A DNA stretch of 64,000 nt from Planctomycetota bacterium (lineage in GTDB: Bacteria > Planctomycetota > Planctomycetia > Pirellulales > Pirellulaceae), in the NCBI GenBank assembly GCA_014238905.1, contig JABAAE010000016.1, positions 1 to 64,000 of the forward strand, given 5' to 3'. Position numbers and translations under genes: made by a program. The notes below the pieces were generated by a model. The model saw only the letters and a program-made list of their open reading frames with translations, did no database searches and was not told where the DNA came from. Shown here piece after piece: positions 44,599 through 53,152 of this stretch. Positions within the stretch are counted from its first letter, which is position 1. Each line of letters starts with the position of its first letter.

Positions 44599-45828
44599 AT
44601 GACGTATCAAAGAACAATCGACAGAAAAATGAACTATGGCATCGCTATTCCAGGACTTGTTCTTTTGGGTTTTTTGATGGCCGGTTCTTCACCGGTTGCG
44701 GCCCAACAGGAAAACGATTTTGACAAGATATTCGATGAAATGATGAAGGAGTTTTTTCCTCCTGAATTGCGAAAAGAGATCGAATCACTTCGGGAGAAAC
44801 AGTCGGATTCCGATCGTGAGGAAAAAGAGGGAACGCTGTCTTCTTTTTATAAAGAAAACCGGAAATTCCAGGAGCTGAAACAACGGGAATTGCAAAATCG
44901 CAAGATGGATCGGATGGAAAAACAGCATCCCTCGAACCTGGAAGCGTATCGTCCCCTTTCTGAAGCAGTAAGCGACTCGGTGGTGGCCATCTTTGGTGAC
45001 CAATCCGATCGACAACTTGTCTACGCGACCGCTGTGACCGATCATCTGTTGGTCACCAAGGCGGATCGGTTGGAGGGTTTGACCAGCGTCACCTGCCGTG
45101 ATCGAAAGAATCGGTCAATGAAGGCGAAGGTCGTCAAAATCGACAAAGTTCATGATTTGGCTATTTTGAAGACGGACTTCAAACTTTCTCCGATTAGTCG
45201 AAAAGCAAAAACTTATGAGGAGGGGAGCTTTCTGGTATCAGTTGGTAATATTGGCAGTCCGCTGGCCATGGGAACGCTGGCCGTCAAGCCACGCTCGGTG
45301 ATCGGTAAAGACCGGGGATTTTTGGGTGTCGAACCCGCCCCATCTTCATCGGGTGTCAAAATAGAAGCCGTCACGGAGGGCTCCGCTGCCCGACGAGCCG
45401 GGATAATGGCCGACGATGTTGTGACGTCTATCGATAAGATAAAGATGTCGACCGTTGCCGAGTTGGTGACCGCCATCGGTTCCAAAAAGCAGGGTGAGTT
45501 GATCAAGCTGGACATCCTGCGAAATGGCCAAAAAATTCAGATCGAGGCCACACTGGATGGTCGAAATCAACGTGGCGAAAGGGCGGCGAGATTTGAGGTG
45601 ATGCGGCGGCTGGGGGCGGTGTTAAGTCGCCGCCACGGTGAATACCCAAGCGTATTGGAACACGATACACCGCTTCTGCCGGATCAGTGCGGTAGTCCAT
45701 TGGTCGATCTTGATCAGAGAATTGTCGGTATCAATATTGCCAGAGCGGGACGAACCAGCAGCTATGCTTTGCCGATTGACCTGGTGAATCGAATCGTCGA
45801 AGAGTTCCAGAAGAACCCATCGCGGTAA
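44599..45828 (+). CDS. HtrA-related pseudoprotease with PDZ inserted in the protease fold
   Basis: 409 residues. Signal peptide (IPGLVLLGFLMAGSSPVAAQ); ATG 44629 could also be the start. A charged helical region (about 40-115) precedes a trypsin-like N-half: LVTKADRLEG aligns with the His motif but has D156 instead of His; D186 in HDLAIL is kept. A PDZ domain (about 238-318, GFLGVEPAPSS...RRAGIMADDVVTSIDKIK) comes next, then the trypsin C-half: PDQCGSPLVDLDQRIVGINIARAG, with C364 in place of the catalytic Ser. So the triad reads D-D-C and the PDZ interrupts the fold. Probably a non-peptidolytic partner of the upstream HtrA-like protein. A terminator follows the stop. Confidence 0.85.
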   Translation: MTYQRTIDRKMNYGIAIPGLVLLGFLMAGSSPVAAQQENDFDKIFDEMMKEFFPPELRKEIESLREKQSDSDREEKEGTLSSFYKENRKFQELKQRELQNRKMDRMEKQHPSNLEAYRPLSEAVSDSVVAIFGDQSDRQLVYATAVTDHLLVTKADRLEGLTSVTCRDRKNRSMKAKVVKIDKVHDLAILKTDFKLSPISRKAKTYEEGSFLVSVGNIGSPLAMGTLAVKPRSVIGKDRGFLGVEPAPSSSGVKIEAVTEGSAARRAGIMADDVVTSIDKIKMSTVAELVTAIGSKKQGELIKLDILRNGQKIQIEATLDGRNQRGERAARFEVMRRLGAVLSRRHGEYPSVLEHDTPLLPDQCGSPLVDLDQRIVGINIARAGRTSSYALPIDLVNRIVEEFQKNPSR

Positions 45829-45861
45829 GATAGTCGCCAAGTGGTTTGTTGAATGATCTTC

Positions 45862-45887
45862 GGCTCTCCGTGAGGGGAGCCTTTTTT
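45862..45887 (+). terminator. Rho-independent terminator after the HtrA pair
   Basis: GGCTCTCC-GTGA-GGGGAGCC forms an 8-bp stem with one G-U pair, followed by six T residues, 33 bp after the stop of the pseudoprotease gene. Confidence 0.88.
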
Positions 45888-45966
45888 GCTGGATCGGCGT
45901 GGCGAGAATTTTTTTGGAATGATTTTGGATGTCAGGAAAACGGAACTTCCCAATCTGAGGACGGAG

Positions 45967-47373
45967 TTAACCGAATTCTAGAGGAGAATTCGACCCTCCA
46001 AATTCTTTCACTGGTACGCCGGCTGATTGTAACATTGACAGATGCAGACGAGACATCGAGGTACTTCGCTTGAAATTCGAAACCTTCCCCGTCAAGCAAT
46101 GTCCTCCGGCTTTTCCCGCGACTAATAAGGGGAGATTCCTGGCTTGGTGGCTATGACCGTCCGCCAGGCTGGAACCGTACAAGATGCTGCATTGATCCAA
46201 CAATGGGCGGCCTGCTTCTTCGATGGAAGTCAGACGATCGAGGAAGTAGCCAAATTGCCGGTGGTGCCACATAACGATTCGGTTGTACATTTGTTGCTTT
46301 TGGTCACGGGAAATCCATGAATGTTTACCGTCGTCATCTTCGGTTTTTCCGCTGGTGTCCCGCCAGTGGGAAATCGCGTGCCAGGTACCCATGACGCCGT
46401 CGATGAAATTGAAATAGCGATTGCTTTGACCGTGATCCAACATGTAGGTAGAGACTCGGGTCGCATCCGACCAGAACGCCAAGACGAGCATATCGTACAT
46501 CAGTCGCATGTATTCGCCATGGTCGTCCGGTATGCCGGCTTCCGGTCGCTTCATAAACTTTTTTAGTTCGGGGTTTTGTTCAGCCAGCTCAGATTTTTTT
46601 TGGGAGAAGTCCATACGACGTTCCACCGCTCGTATCGATTCGAGATATTCGTCGATTTTTCGGTTGTCATTTCGTCCGATTTTACGCTTTAACTGATTGG
46701 CTTCCTCCAGGACCAGGTCCAGCGTGGATTTTTGGACGGCCCGGTTTTGGCCGGTTGAACCAAACATTCTGTCAAAAACCGCCCGCGGCTCGGTTTCTCT
46801 TGTCACCGGCGTGTTGTTTTCACTCCAGGAAATCGTGTTCCTGGGAAGGCTGTTGGAAAAAAAACCTTCTCCCTCTAGCGATAATTCCAGCGACGGCAGC
46901 ATGGTTTGTGTGCCCAGGGTCTTTGCAGCTAGTTGATCGGCTGAGAGACCACCGGCATCGATTTTTCTTGGATCGTAGCCGCCGGCTGTCAGCCAGGTCG
47001 CCGTACCAGCCCCATGTCCATTGCCCCGTGGCGTCCAAACGTTTCGCAATAGGAGAAGGTTGTCTTTGTGTTTTTCAAGGGGCGCCATCCATTGATTGAG
47101 GGCCTTCAGGTCCGATTGGTCGGAGGTTTGAACCGGGTCCCAGGATCCCGGGGCCACGCCGTTGGGAAAGTATAGGTAACAGAGCCGGACAGGAGGCTTG
47201 GCGGCGGTTTGGACCGCCTGAGTGGATCGGATCGAGGATCCCATCATGCATTCCAGTAACGGTAGGCCCACCGCAGCGGTGGCCCCTCGCAACATTAAAC
47301 GCCGGGAGATCGGTTTGCGAACTGGGACGGCGGAATTTCCCAGTTTGAAAAGAGGCCGGGGTGAGTTTTTCAT
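45967..47373 (-). CDS. DUF1552 family protein with Tat-type signal
   Basis: 468 residues from ATG 47373; a TTG at 47388 extends the frame by five codons. A twin-arginine signal (SRRLMLRGATAAVGLPLLE) leads into the DUF1552 domain: RLCYLYFPNGVAPGSWDP, AGTATWLTAGGYDP, DQLAAKTLGTQTMLPSLELSLEG, SWSENNTPVTRETEPRAVFDRMFG, AFWSDATRVSTYMLDHGQSNRYF and ILYGSSLADGHSH near the end. These belong to the alkaline-phosphatase-like/DUF1501-related proteins abundant in planctomycetes. Function unproven. It is encoded 118 bp after the DUF1592 cytochrome gene, its usual partner, and the two are likely exported as a functional pair. Confidence 0.92.
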   Translation of the reverse strand: MKNSPRPLFKLGNSAVPVRKPISRRLMLRGATAAVGLPLLECMMGSSIRSTQAVQTAAKPPVRLCYLYFPNGVAPGSWDPVQTSDQSDLKALNQWMAPLEKHKDNLLLLRNVWTPRGNGHGAGTATWLTAGGYDPRKIDAGGLSADQLAAKTLGTQTMLPSLELSLEGEGFFSNSLPRNTISWSENNTPVTRETEPRAVFDRMFGSTGQNRAVQKSTLDLVLEEANQLKRKIGRNDNRKIDEYLESIRAVERRMDFSQKKSELAEQNPELKKFMKRPEAGIPDDHGEYMRLMYDMLVLAFWSDATRVSTYMLDHGQSNRYFNFIDGVMGTWHAISHWRDTSGKTEDDDGKHSWISRDQKQQMYNRIVMWHHRQFGYFLDRLTSIEEAGRPLLDQCSILYGSSLADGHSHQARNLPLLVAGKAGGHCLTGKVSNFKRSTSMSRLHLSMLQSAGVPVKEFGGSNSPLEFG

Positions 47374-47490
47374 TAGTGGGATTTTCAATAAAGGGTTTTG
47401 TTCATGTCATTGGCAGGGCAGGGGATCGGCCTGCTCTGGTGTTGGTCGTTCTTTCGGGTTCCAAGATGGCGTATCCCGGTGTCACCAAGC

Positions 47491-50124
47491 TCAATCTGTT
47501 TGGATACGTTGAAATTGAAACGGGTAACTACTGATCACGCCTTTGATTAAATTCTGCAACCTGTAGTTGTCCGATTTCGCGTCAGCGACAATTTTTCGGA
47601 CGGCTTTTTCGTCATAGTATTCAAGTTGGCGTCCCAAACCAAAGGAAAGCAATTTTCGGGTGATCTGGGTTGCGATTTCGTCGATGTGTTTTTCGATGAT
47701 GACCGTTTTTAAACCAGAAACGCCGGTGAATGAGGTTCCGTCAGGAAGGGTTCCGCGGGAATCGATTCTTCGGCCCCGTGAGCGAGTGCGAGTTCTACCG
47801 AACCAGTCAAACTGCTCTAATCCGAATCCCAGGGGATCGATCTGGGCGTGGCAGGAAGCACATTGTGGTTGCCGGCTATGACGCTGGAGTTTTTGTCGGA
47901 AAGAAAGCGATTCGCTTTCCTCGATTTCTTCAGCAAACTCGCTGGCCCCCGGGGGCGGCGGAGGGGGTGGTGTTCCCAGCAGATCGGTCAGGATCCATGT
48001 CCCTCGTTTTACCGGGCTGGTTTGATGGGGATAGGATGTTATCGCCAGGATGCTCGCTTGTCCAAAAATACCTCCCCGCACACCATTTACTTTGACGCGC
48101 CGCATCTGTTTTCCCTTGACTCCCTCGATTCGGTAGTGATTAGCGAGTTCTTCGTTGAGAAACGTGTAATCCGCTGTCAGCAATTCGCTCAAGGGACGGT
48201 TGTCTCTGATCAGAGATTGAAAAAACAAGCTTGTCTCCATTTTCATCGATTTCATCAGGGAGTCGGTGCACCAGGGGTTGTCGATGGGGTCAGCTCGAAT
48301 TCGGGTTCCCACGTGCTGAAATCCAAGCCATTGAGCGGCAAACACGCTACCCAAGGTGTTTGACTTTGGGCTGGTTAACATCCGTTCGACCTGACGTGAA
48401 AGAACTTCGGCCTGATCAAGTCTTTTTTCCTTGGCGAGGCGAAACAATTCACGATCGGGCATCGAAGACCAGAGGAAATAAGAAAGTCGATTGGCTACCT
48501 GCCAGTGATCGATTTTTTCGGATTGGGAACCGGTGGGTTGAGAGTGGTTTAGAAAAAGAAAATTCGGCGAGATTAAAATCGACTGAACCACCGCATCACG
48601 GGCAATTTCAAAGGACTTGGATTCGCGAAATGACGTCTTGAAAATTTTCAGGTATGAATTTAACTCCGCGAGAGAAACCGGTCTTCTGAAGGCCCGGGGC
48701 AGGAAAGCAGTCAGGTTTTTCTGAATCGCAGCTTCGGGCGTGAAAGAGGGGCCAGGGGTCAGTCTAAAAAATGTCTCCCGAGAGGCCGTTGCTTCCACCT
48801 TGGCGGACATGAATTTTCCTGCGATCGATTCGGCTACCTGCAGGTAACGTTCCATCAATAGTTGTTCAATAAACAGGGAGTTGCCGCTGTTAGCAAACCC
48901 ACTGCTGCCGCTCATTGAAGAGGGGAATCTTTTGCGTGTCTGCAGCGGCATGCCAAACAGGTCATCCACCGTATAGGAATATTCGAGATGAGTCATACGG
49001 CGAACGCCCTCCAGGCCGGGATTGTCAACTGCCGAATAATCAAAGTGGTGGATTTGATAATGGAGCCAACTTGCCAGGATCGTCCGCTGCTTGCGGGAGA
49101 TGGTTGTATCCTCGGGTGGCGGCATGGCGTGATTGCGGATTTGTTGGAGGACGCTAATCCATTTCGTTCGGTTTTTAACCAACGGTCGCTCTAACAACTT
49201 CGTCTGGAGATCCAGGTCTCCTTGGTGGGTCTGTTCCCCATGGCATTGGAAGCAATGTTTCTCGAATAAAGGGTAAACCTGTTGCTGGTAATTCAATTTA
49301 GCAGCCGCAGCAAGGTCATTGTCGGTCACCATGATCGGCAACCTCTGATCGATTGAGTCAGCGTTCCTTGGAGGCTGAGGCAGGGTCTCGCGCTGATTCG
49401 GTTCGGGACCGGCGATCCCAGCATAAAACTCTTCCAGTTGCTCAGCGATTTTCCGAGTTGCCATTTTTTGGCGATCCTTGATATCAGATTCCCATTCAAC
49501 AATCGAAGACCGCTGTGCCTCTAACCGCCCGCGGTCCACTTTTAGGAGAAGGGCATTCCGGTCGGAACCCAGTTGCCGAATTGGCTTTTTCATGGAGTCG
49601 TCGAGAGCGATACCGCTGGTGTTAGGGGTGCTACTGCTGCGATCCATTTGGTGCCCTAACATTATTAACTGCCAGCTGGCTTGGGTGGCCTGAATCAAGA
49701 TGTTTGCAGGGTCGTTGCCGAATTTTTCTCGGTGATCATCGACTTGTTGAATCAATTGGGATCCCTCCCGCAGGATCCGTTGGATGCCAGCCTGGTCTCT
49801 GGATTGGCTCAGAAACGTCTTTAGTGCACCCGCTGAGTTGGGCATGTGTTTTTCTGCAAAAGCCACCACCGTAAGCAAGGCTTCGGATGGGTTTGGATGA
49901 TCGCTGACCTGGTTTTCATTGACCCCCTTCTGCGGCCGAGGGTGAGGGGTGCGCACGAATTGGGATCCTAAATTCAGAAGGCCTTTCTGGATGGCCATTT
50001 TGACGGGCTGCAGCGTGAGTCCGGCCTGGACCGAATTGGCGGCAAGCAAGCGATCCTCATCGAGGTGCGGCGAAGGCACACCAAACAGGAGCAATGAAAA
50101 GAACGAAAAAGTCAGGATTGTCAT
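47491..50124 (-). CDS. Planctomycete multi-domain cytochrome (DUF1587/1592/1588/1585)
   Basis: 877 residues from ATG 50124, with signal peptide MTILTFSFFSLLLFGV; a TTG at 50136 is an alternative. After an atypical ~270-residue N-terminus comes a c-type heme motif CFQCHGEQ (about residue 292), then DUF1587 (MTHLEYSYTVDDLFG), DUF1595/1592 (LPRAFRRPVSLAELNSYL; NRLSYFLWSSMPDRELF; AAQWLGFQHV ... FFQSLIRDNRPLSELLTADYTFLN), DUF1588 (RGGIFGQASILAITSYPHQTSPVKRGTWILTDLLGTPPPPPPPG), a second heme motif CASCHAQIDPLGFGLEQFD and DUF1585. Such proteins are predicted periplasmic redox enzymes, substrate unknown. Paired with the DUF1552 gene. Confidence 0.93.
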   Translation of the reverse strand: MTILTFSFFSLLLFGVPSPHLDEDRLLAANSVQAGLTLQPVKMAIQKGLLNLGSQFVRTPHPRPQKGVNENQVSDHPNPSEALLTVVAFAEKHMPNSAGALKTFLSQSRDQAGIQRILREGSQLIQQVDDHREKFGNDPANILIQATQASWQLIMLGHQMDRSSSTPNTSGIALDDSMKKPIRQLGSDRNALLLKVDRGRLEAQRSSIVEWESDIKDRQKMATRKIAEQLEEFYAGIAGPEPNQRETLPQPPRNADSIDQRLPIMVTDNDLAAAAKLNYQQQVYPLFEKHCFQCHGEQTHQGDLDLQTKLLERPLVKNRTKWISVLQQIRNHAMPPPEDTTISRKQRTILASWLHYQIHHFDYSAVDNPGLEGVRRMTHLEYSYTVDDLFGMPLQTRKRFPSSMSGSSGFANSGNSLFIEQLLMERYLQVAESIAGKFMSAKVEATASRETFFRLTPGPSFTPEAAIQKNLTAFLPRAFRRPVSLAELNSYLKIFKTSFRESKSFEIARDAVVQSILISPNFLFLNHSQPTGSQSEKIDHWQVANRLSYFLWSSMPDRELFRLAKEKRLDQAEVLSRQVERMLTSPKSNTLGSVFAAQWLGFQHVGTRIRADPIDNPWCTDSLMKSMKMETSLFFQSLIRDNRPLSELLTADYTFLNEELANHYRIEGVKGKQMRRVKVNGVRGGIFGQASILAITSYPHQTSPVKRGTWILTDLLGTPPPPPPPGASEFAEEIEESESLSFRQKLQRHSRQPQCASCHAQIDPLGFGLEQFDWFGRTRTRSRGRRIDSRGTLPDGTSFTGVSGLKTVIIEKHIDEIATQITRKLLSFGLGRQLEYYDEKAVRKIVADAKSDNYRLQNLIKGVISSYPFQFQRIQTD

Positions 50125-50149
50125 GTGCTGTCTCAAATGATCATGATTG

Positions 50150-50247
50150 TTTTCACGAGTTTCATGTTTTCACGAGTTTCATGGTTATACGAGTTTCATG
50201 GTTACGCGAGGTTCACAATTACACCGAGGTTCACGATTACACCGAGC
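50150..50247. repeat. 17-bp degenerate tandem repeat upstream of the cytochrome gene
   Basis: Units of 17-18 bp run head to tail: TTTTCACGAGTTTCATG (50150-50166 and 50167-50183), GTTATACGAGTTTCATG (50184-50200), GTTACGCGAGGTTCACA (50201-50217), ATTACACCGAGGTTCACG (50218-50235) and a partial copy to 50247. The core is A/C-C-G-A-G-G/T-T-T-C-A. It lies 26 bp upstream of the DUF1592 gene start, in the rest of a 420-bp gap (50125-50545) that holds no convincing gene. Confidence 0.88.
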
Positions 50248-50469
50248 AGACTTTTTTTCGGAGCAGGTTGGTTATCGAGAGCGACCCACCAAAATGCCCC
50301 TGATTGGATCCAAAGCCGCCGCCGACCTCGGATGGCCAATCGAATTTCCCGTTTTGAATTCGTCGTACTGCTAGTGCTGGTTTTGGGCGCAACCAACTCG
50401 GTGCGGTCTCGCATCTATCAAAAGGCTGACAAACTGAAACCTTTTCCTATTTCAAATCAAATCGTTATT

Positions 50470-50505
50470 TGCAAAATTTACTGGCAAATTTACTGGCAAA
50501 TTCAG
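50470..50505. repeat. 12-bp triple tandem repeat
   Basis: TGCAAAATTTAC, TGGCAAATTTAC and TGGCAAATTCAG follow each other at 50470-50505, about 40 bp beyond the 3' end of the ThuA gene (which ends at 50546 on the minus strand). Confidence 0.8.
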
Positions 50506-50545
50506 CCGCTCCTTTGGGCTGCCATCAAAAGCCCGCCGATGGCTC

Positions 50546-51550
50546 TCATTTGGCCAGTGGTACAATGGGCGTTTCCCATCCGGCAAGATCGGCCGGTTTA
50601 ACACCGGCAGCCCGCCTTCCGCCTCCCCGGCCCCACGTGGGGTTAAACGGGCCGACGAATTGAATGTTGAGATCTTTTTTAATTTGGTCCTCCAGGCCAC
50701 AGGCCCAGAGGCAACCGTTGAGCAATAATCGCCGATAACCATCACTCAATAAATCGTTGCTTGCGCCGTAGGTGCTGGTAAAGACTCGGCTTTTCTTACC
50801 GCCTGATTTTCCAGAGTAAGAACGGGTCCAAGCTCCTGGGACCGGCGGCATCGTTTCATTGGCCGGTGAATCCGGACTCATCCCTTTGAGCGGCTGGGCC
50901 ATGGCCAATACGTCGCTGGGATCTAACGGGGCTGCTTTGTAACCACCACATTGGGCCCACATGTTTTTGACTCCACGCAAAATGGGGTGGTCTTTTTTTT
51001 CCGGTACGATATCCAGACGGGTGCTTTGACGGTGATTGCCACCGTAATGGCCTGCCCATTTTTCCCCCAGCACCTGGCGACCAAAACCATCTTTGTAGTT
51101 GGTGCCTGAATAGCCATTGTTGTATTTGGCATTGTCACCTTGGATGCCGTTAAAAGCATGGGTGGCGGTGCGGAGGCCAACAATCGGACCACCACGATCC
51201 AGGTAGTCGATGAAATGTTGCATCTGATCGTCCGGCCAGTTTTGAAAACGTGTGAATATCACCATCAAGTCAGCCGTCTTCAATGCTTCGATGCCGGGTA
51301 CATTGTTGGCCCCGGGTTGGATTTCGCCAACGGCATTGAGCCCGAATACCACGGTACATTTGAAGCCATGGTGTTTGGCCAGGATTCGCGCCAGTGCGGG
51401 GCATGTCTCCTCGCTTCGGTATTCATGATCGCTTGCGATAAAGACAATGTGTTTTCCTTTTCCCGGACCGGCTGTTCCCTGGTAGACCAAAGGCTGTGCG
51501 CCTAGCGATGAATTGACCATAAGGAGGACCATGAGCATGAAAAAACGCAT
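50546..51550 (-). CDS. Secreted ThuA-domain protein
   Basis: 334 residues from ATG 51550 with AGGA 8-10 nt upstream; a TTG at 51580 opens the frame further. Signal peptide (FFMLMVLLMVNSSLGA). The ThuA (class-I glutamine amidotransferase-like) fold: HIVFIASDHEYRSEETCPALARILA, LMVIFTRFQNWPDDQMQHFIDYLDRGGPIVGLRTATHAF, HPILRGVKNMWAQCGGY and VFTSTYGASNDLLSDGYRRLLLNGCLWACG. The nucleophile Cys of true amidotransferases is absent, as usual for the family. ThuA relates to trehalose or other sugar utilisation elsewhere. In planctomycetes such proteins are exported and common; substrate unknown. Confidence 0.9.
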   Translation of the reverse strand: MRFFMLMVLLMVNSSLGAQPLVYQGTAGPGKGKHIVFIASDHEYRSEETCPALARILAKHHGFKCTVVFGLNAVGEIQPGANNVPGIEALKTADLMVIFTRFQNWPDDQMQHFIDYLDRGGPIVGLRTATHAFNGIQGDNAKYNNGYSGTNYKDGFGRQVLGEKWAGHYGGNHRQSTRLDIVPEKKDHPILRGVKNMWAQCGGYKAAPLDPSDVLAMAQPLKGMSPDSPANETMPPVPGAWTRSYSGKSGGKKSRVFTSTYGASNDLLSDGYRRLLLNGCLWACGLEDQIKKDLNIQFVGPFNPTWGRGGGRRAAGVKPADLAGWETPIVPLAK

Positions 51551-51726
51551 AGAGTTATCCTGTAAATGAGTTGAATTCAAAACACCCAGGGGGTTTCCTG
51601 TCTGACCCGTTGGGTTGGCTAGAGAGGAATCCGTGGTAGCACGATGACCATCGTCGGGCTTGCCGGTTTTTTAAAACCAAACGGCCTCTTGGTCGATTGT
51701 CGTGCCTTCGGACCAGTCTACCAGAA

Positions 51727-52995
51727 TTACTTTGTTCCCAGTTCGTTTTGAACAATTGTCCGAAAGCGTTTTTTGAGCCTGACATGGGCCGCACCGGTGG
51801 CGGGGCCACTGAAGCCGGAATGCACTGCCAACGGTTGGTCGTCTTGGTCGAGGAAGATTGTTGTGGGAAAAGACTTCACTCGACTGAGGATTTTGATCTT
51901 TTCGGTGGCCTTGGTTTTGTCGGCCAATCCGGCCAGTAGAATAGGATAAGAGGCCCCGGTTCTTTTGCGGTATTTGAGTAACTGTTGGGTATCTCTGTCA
52001 AAATCGCCCGTCAATTCGAAGGCAAGGCCAACGATCGACAACCCTTGGTCACCAAACTCCTGCTGAAGTTCTGTGAGAAACAGCGACGCATCATGACAGT
52101 TGGGGCACCAGGACCCAAAAACTTGAATAATCTTGACCTGGCCCTGGAAACGATCGTCATCCAACGAAAACCGTTTGCCGGTCAAATCAGGAAATTTCAG
52201 TTCGCCGAGGTCATACTCGGCCCATTTGACTTGCTGGAATCCATCGGCAATCTCAGCGTGGGGATCAGGGGTAGCGGTCCAGTTTTCATGCCAACTGCTG
52301 CGTGACCAGAAATCACCGCGGAGGGTATGGTCTGGTTGCAGAACAGCTTTGAAAAGGAAGGCATGTCCCCCGTCGAAGCACGACAGCGTCAATTGTTTGT
52401 CGGCCGGATTGTAGTTGCCCGCCAGGTAACGGTAATCGCCGGTTGTTGTCAGAAACGTCCCGTCCAGGCGGTTTTTTCTCGAGCGAAAAATTGCAACGGC
52501 TGGGTCAGCACTGGAATCAAATTCGACACGATACCTGCCAGCGATATCGCTGGTGGGAGGTGACGTAAATTGACGCGGCGCATGCTTGGCAGAAAATTTC
52601 ATTTGATCGGTTTGATTTGCACCGGTTGTTTTTATCCAGGTTCCGGACAATTCGGTGGGGGAGACCAGGTCTGCTGAAATTTCGGAATCATAATGAGGGA
52701 ATCGGAGGATCAAGCGATCTCCGGTGATCTCTAGCTCATCGATCTGGATTTGTTCTTCACCGTTAATGATGGTCCCAGTCAGAGCCGTGGTATCGCTGTG
52801 AATCTGCAATTCGAATTCCAGTGCCCCCCCCGGAGAGTGGAGAGTGGCGGACCAACGTCCTGAAAAATCGTCCCTTGGATTGGCAACGCTTGTTGACGGT
52901 TGACTCTCCTGAACCTGGCAGCCTGTTATCGACAAGTTAACTATTAAGGAAAAACCTAGCAGCAGGGCGAGTTGGGGTTGATTAACCTTGGTCAT
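51727..52995 (-). CDS. TlpA-like thioredoxin-fold lipoprotein
   Basis: 422 residues from ATG 52995, with AGAGGA 5 nt upstream. Lipobox ITGC at C26. The N-terminal ~230 residues are beta-rich (FSGRWSATLHSPGGALEFELQIHSD; YRVEFDSSADPAVAIFRSRKNRLDGTFLTTTGDYRYLAGNY), two lipocalin-like units. The C-terminal domain is a redoxin with VKIIQVFGSWCPNCHDASLFLTELQQEF (CPNC at about 296-299) and SFPTTIFLDQDDQPLAVHSGF. Anchored to a membrane facing the periplasm, it probably reduces or transfers disulphides. A run of eight C (52824-52831) falls within the coding region. Confidence 0.88.
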   Translation of the reverse strand: MTKVNQPQLALLLGFSLIVNLSITGCQVQESQPSTSVANPRDDFSGRWSATLHSPGGALEFELQIHSDTTALTGTIINGEEQIQIDELEITGDRLILRFPHYDSEISADLVSPTELSGTWIKTTGANQTDQMKFSAKHAPRQFTSPPTSDIAGRYRVEFDSSADPAVAIFRSRKNRLDGTFLTTTGDYRYLAGNYNPADKQLTLSCFDGGHAFLFKAVLQPDHTLRGDFWSRSSWHENWTATPDPHAEIADGFQQVKWAEYDLGELKFPDLTGKRFSLDDDRFQGQVKIIQVFGSWCPNCHDASLFLTELQQEFGDQGLSIVGLAFELTGDFDRDTQQLLKYRKRTGASYPILLAGLADKTKATEKIKILSRVKSFPTTIFLDQDDQPLAVHSGFSGPATGAAHVRLKKRFRTIVQNELGTK

Positions 52996-53021
52996 TGGTC
53001 CTCTGCGGTTCAAAATAGACG

Positions 53022-53037
53022 CCCCCCCCCAAAAAAA
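53022..53037. repeat. C9-A7 homopolymer tract in a divergent promoter region
   Basis: Nine C (53022-53030) are followed directly by seven A (53031-53037), 27 bp upstream of the TlpA-like gene and 116 bp upstream of the propeller gene. Such tracts are prone to slippage. Confidence 0.85.
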
Positions 53038-53152
53038 GAAATTCCTGATCGCTAGTTGATCGGAATTCCGCGGTCGAATTTCCGGGCCAAGACTGTTAGA
53101 ATGCCTGACTGTGGAATGGAGTCAATGGTATCTTAATTTTATGGAACAGAAT

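Noticed and set aside
50125-50601. 158-codon plus-strand open frame
   Set aside because: It translates the 17-bp and 12-bp repeats, overlaps the 3' end of the ThuA gene on the other strand and resembles no known protein.
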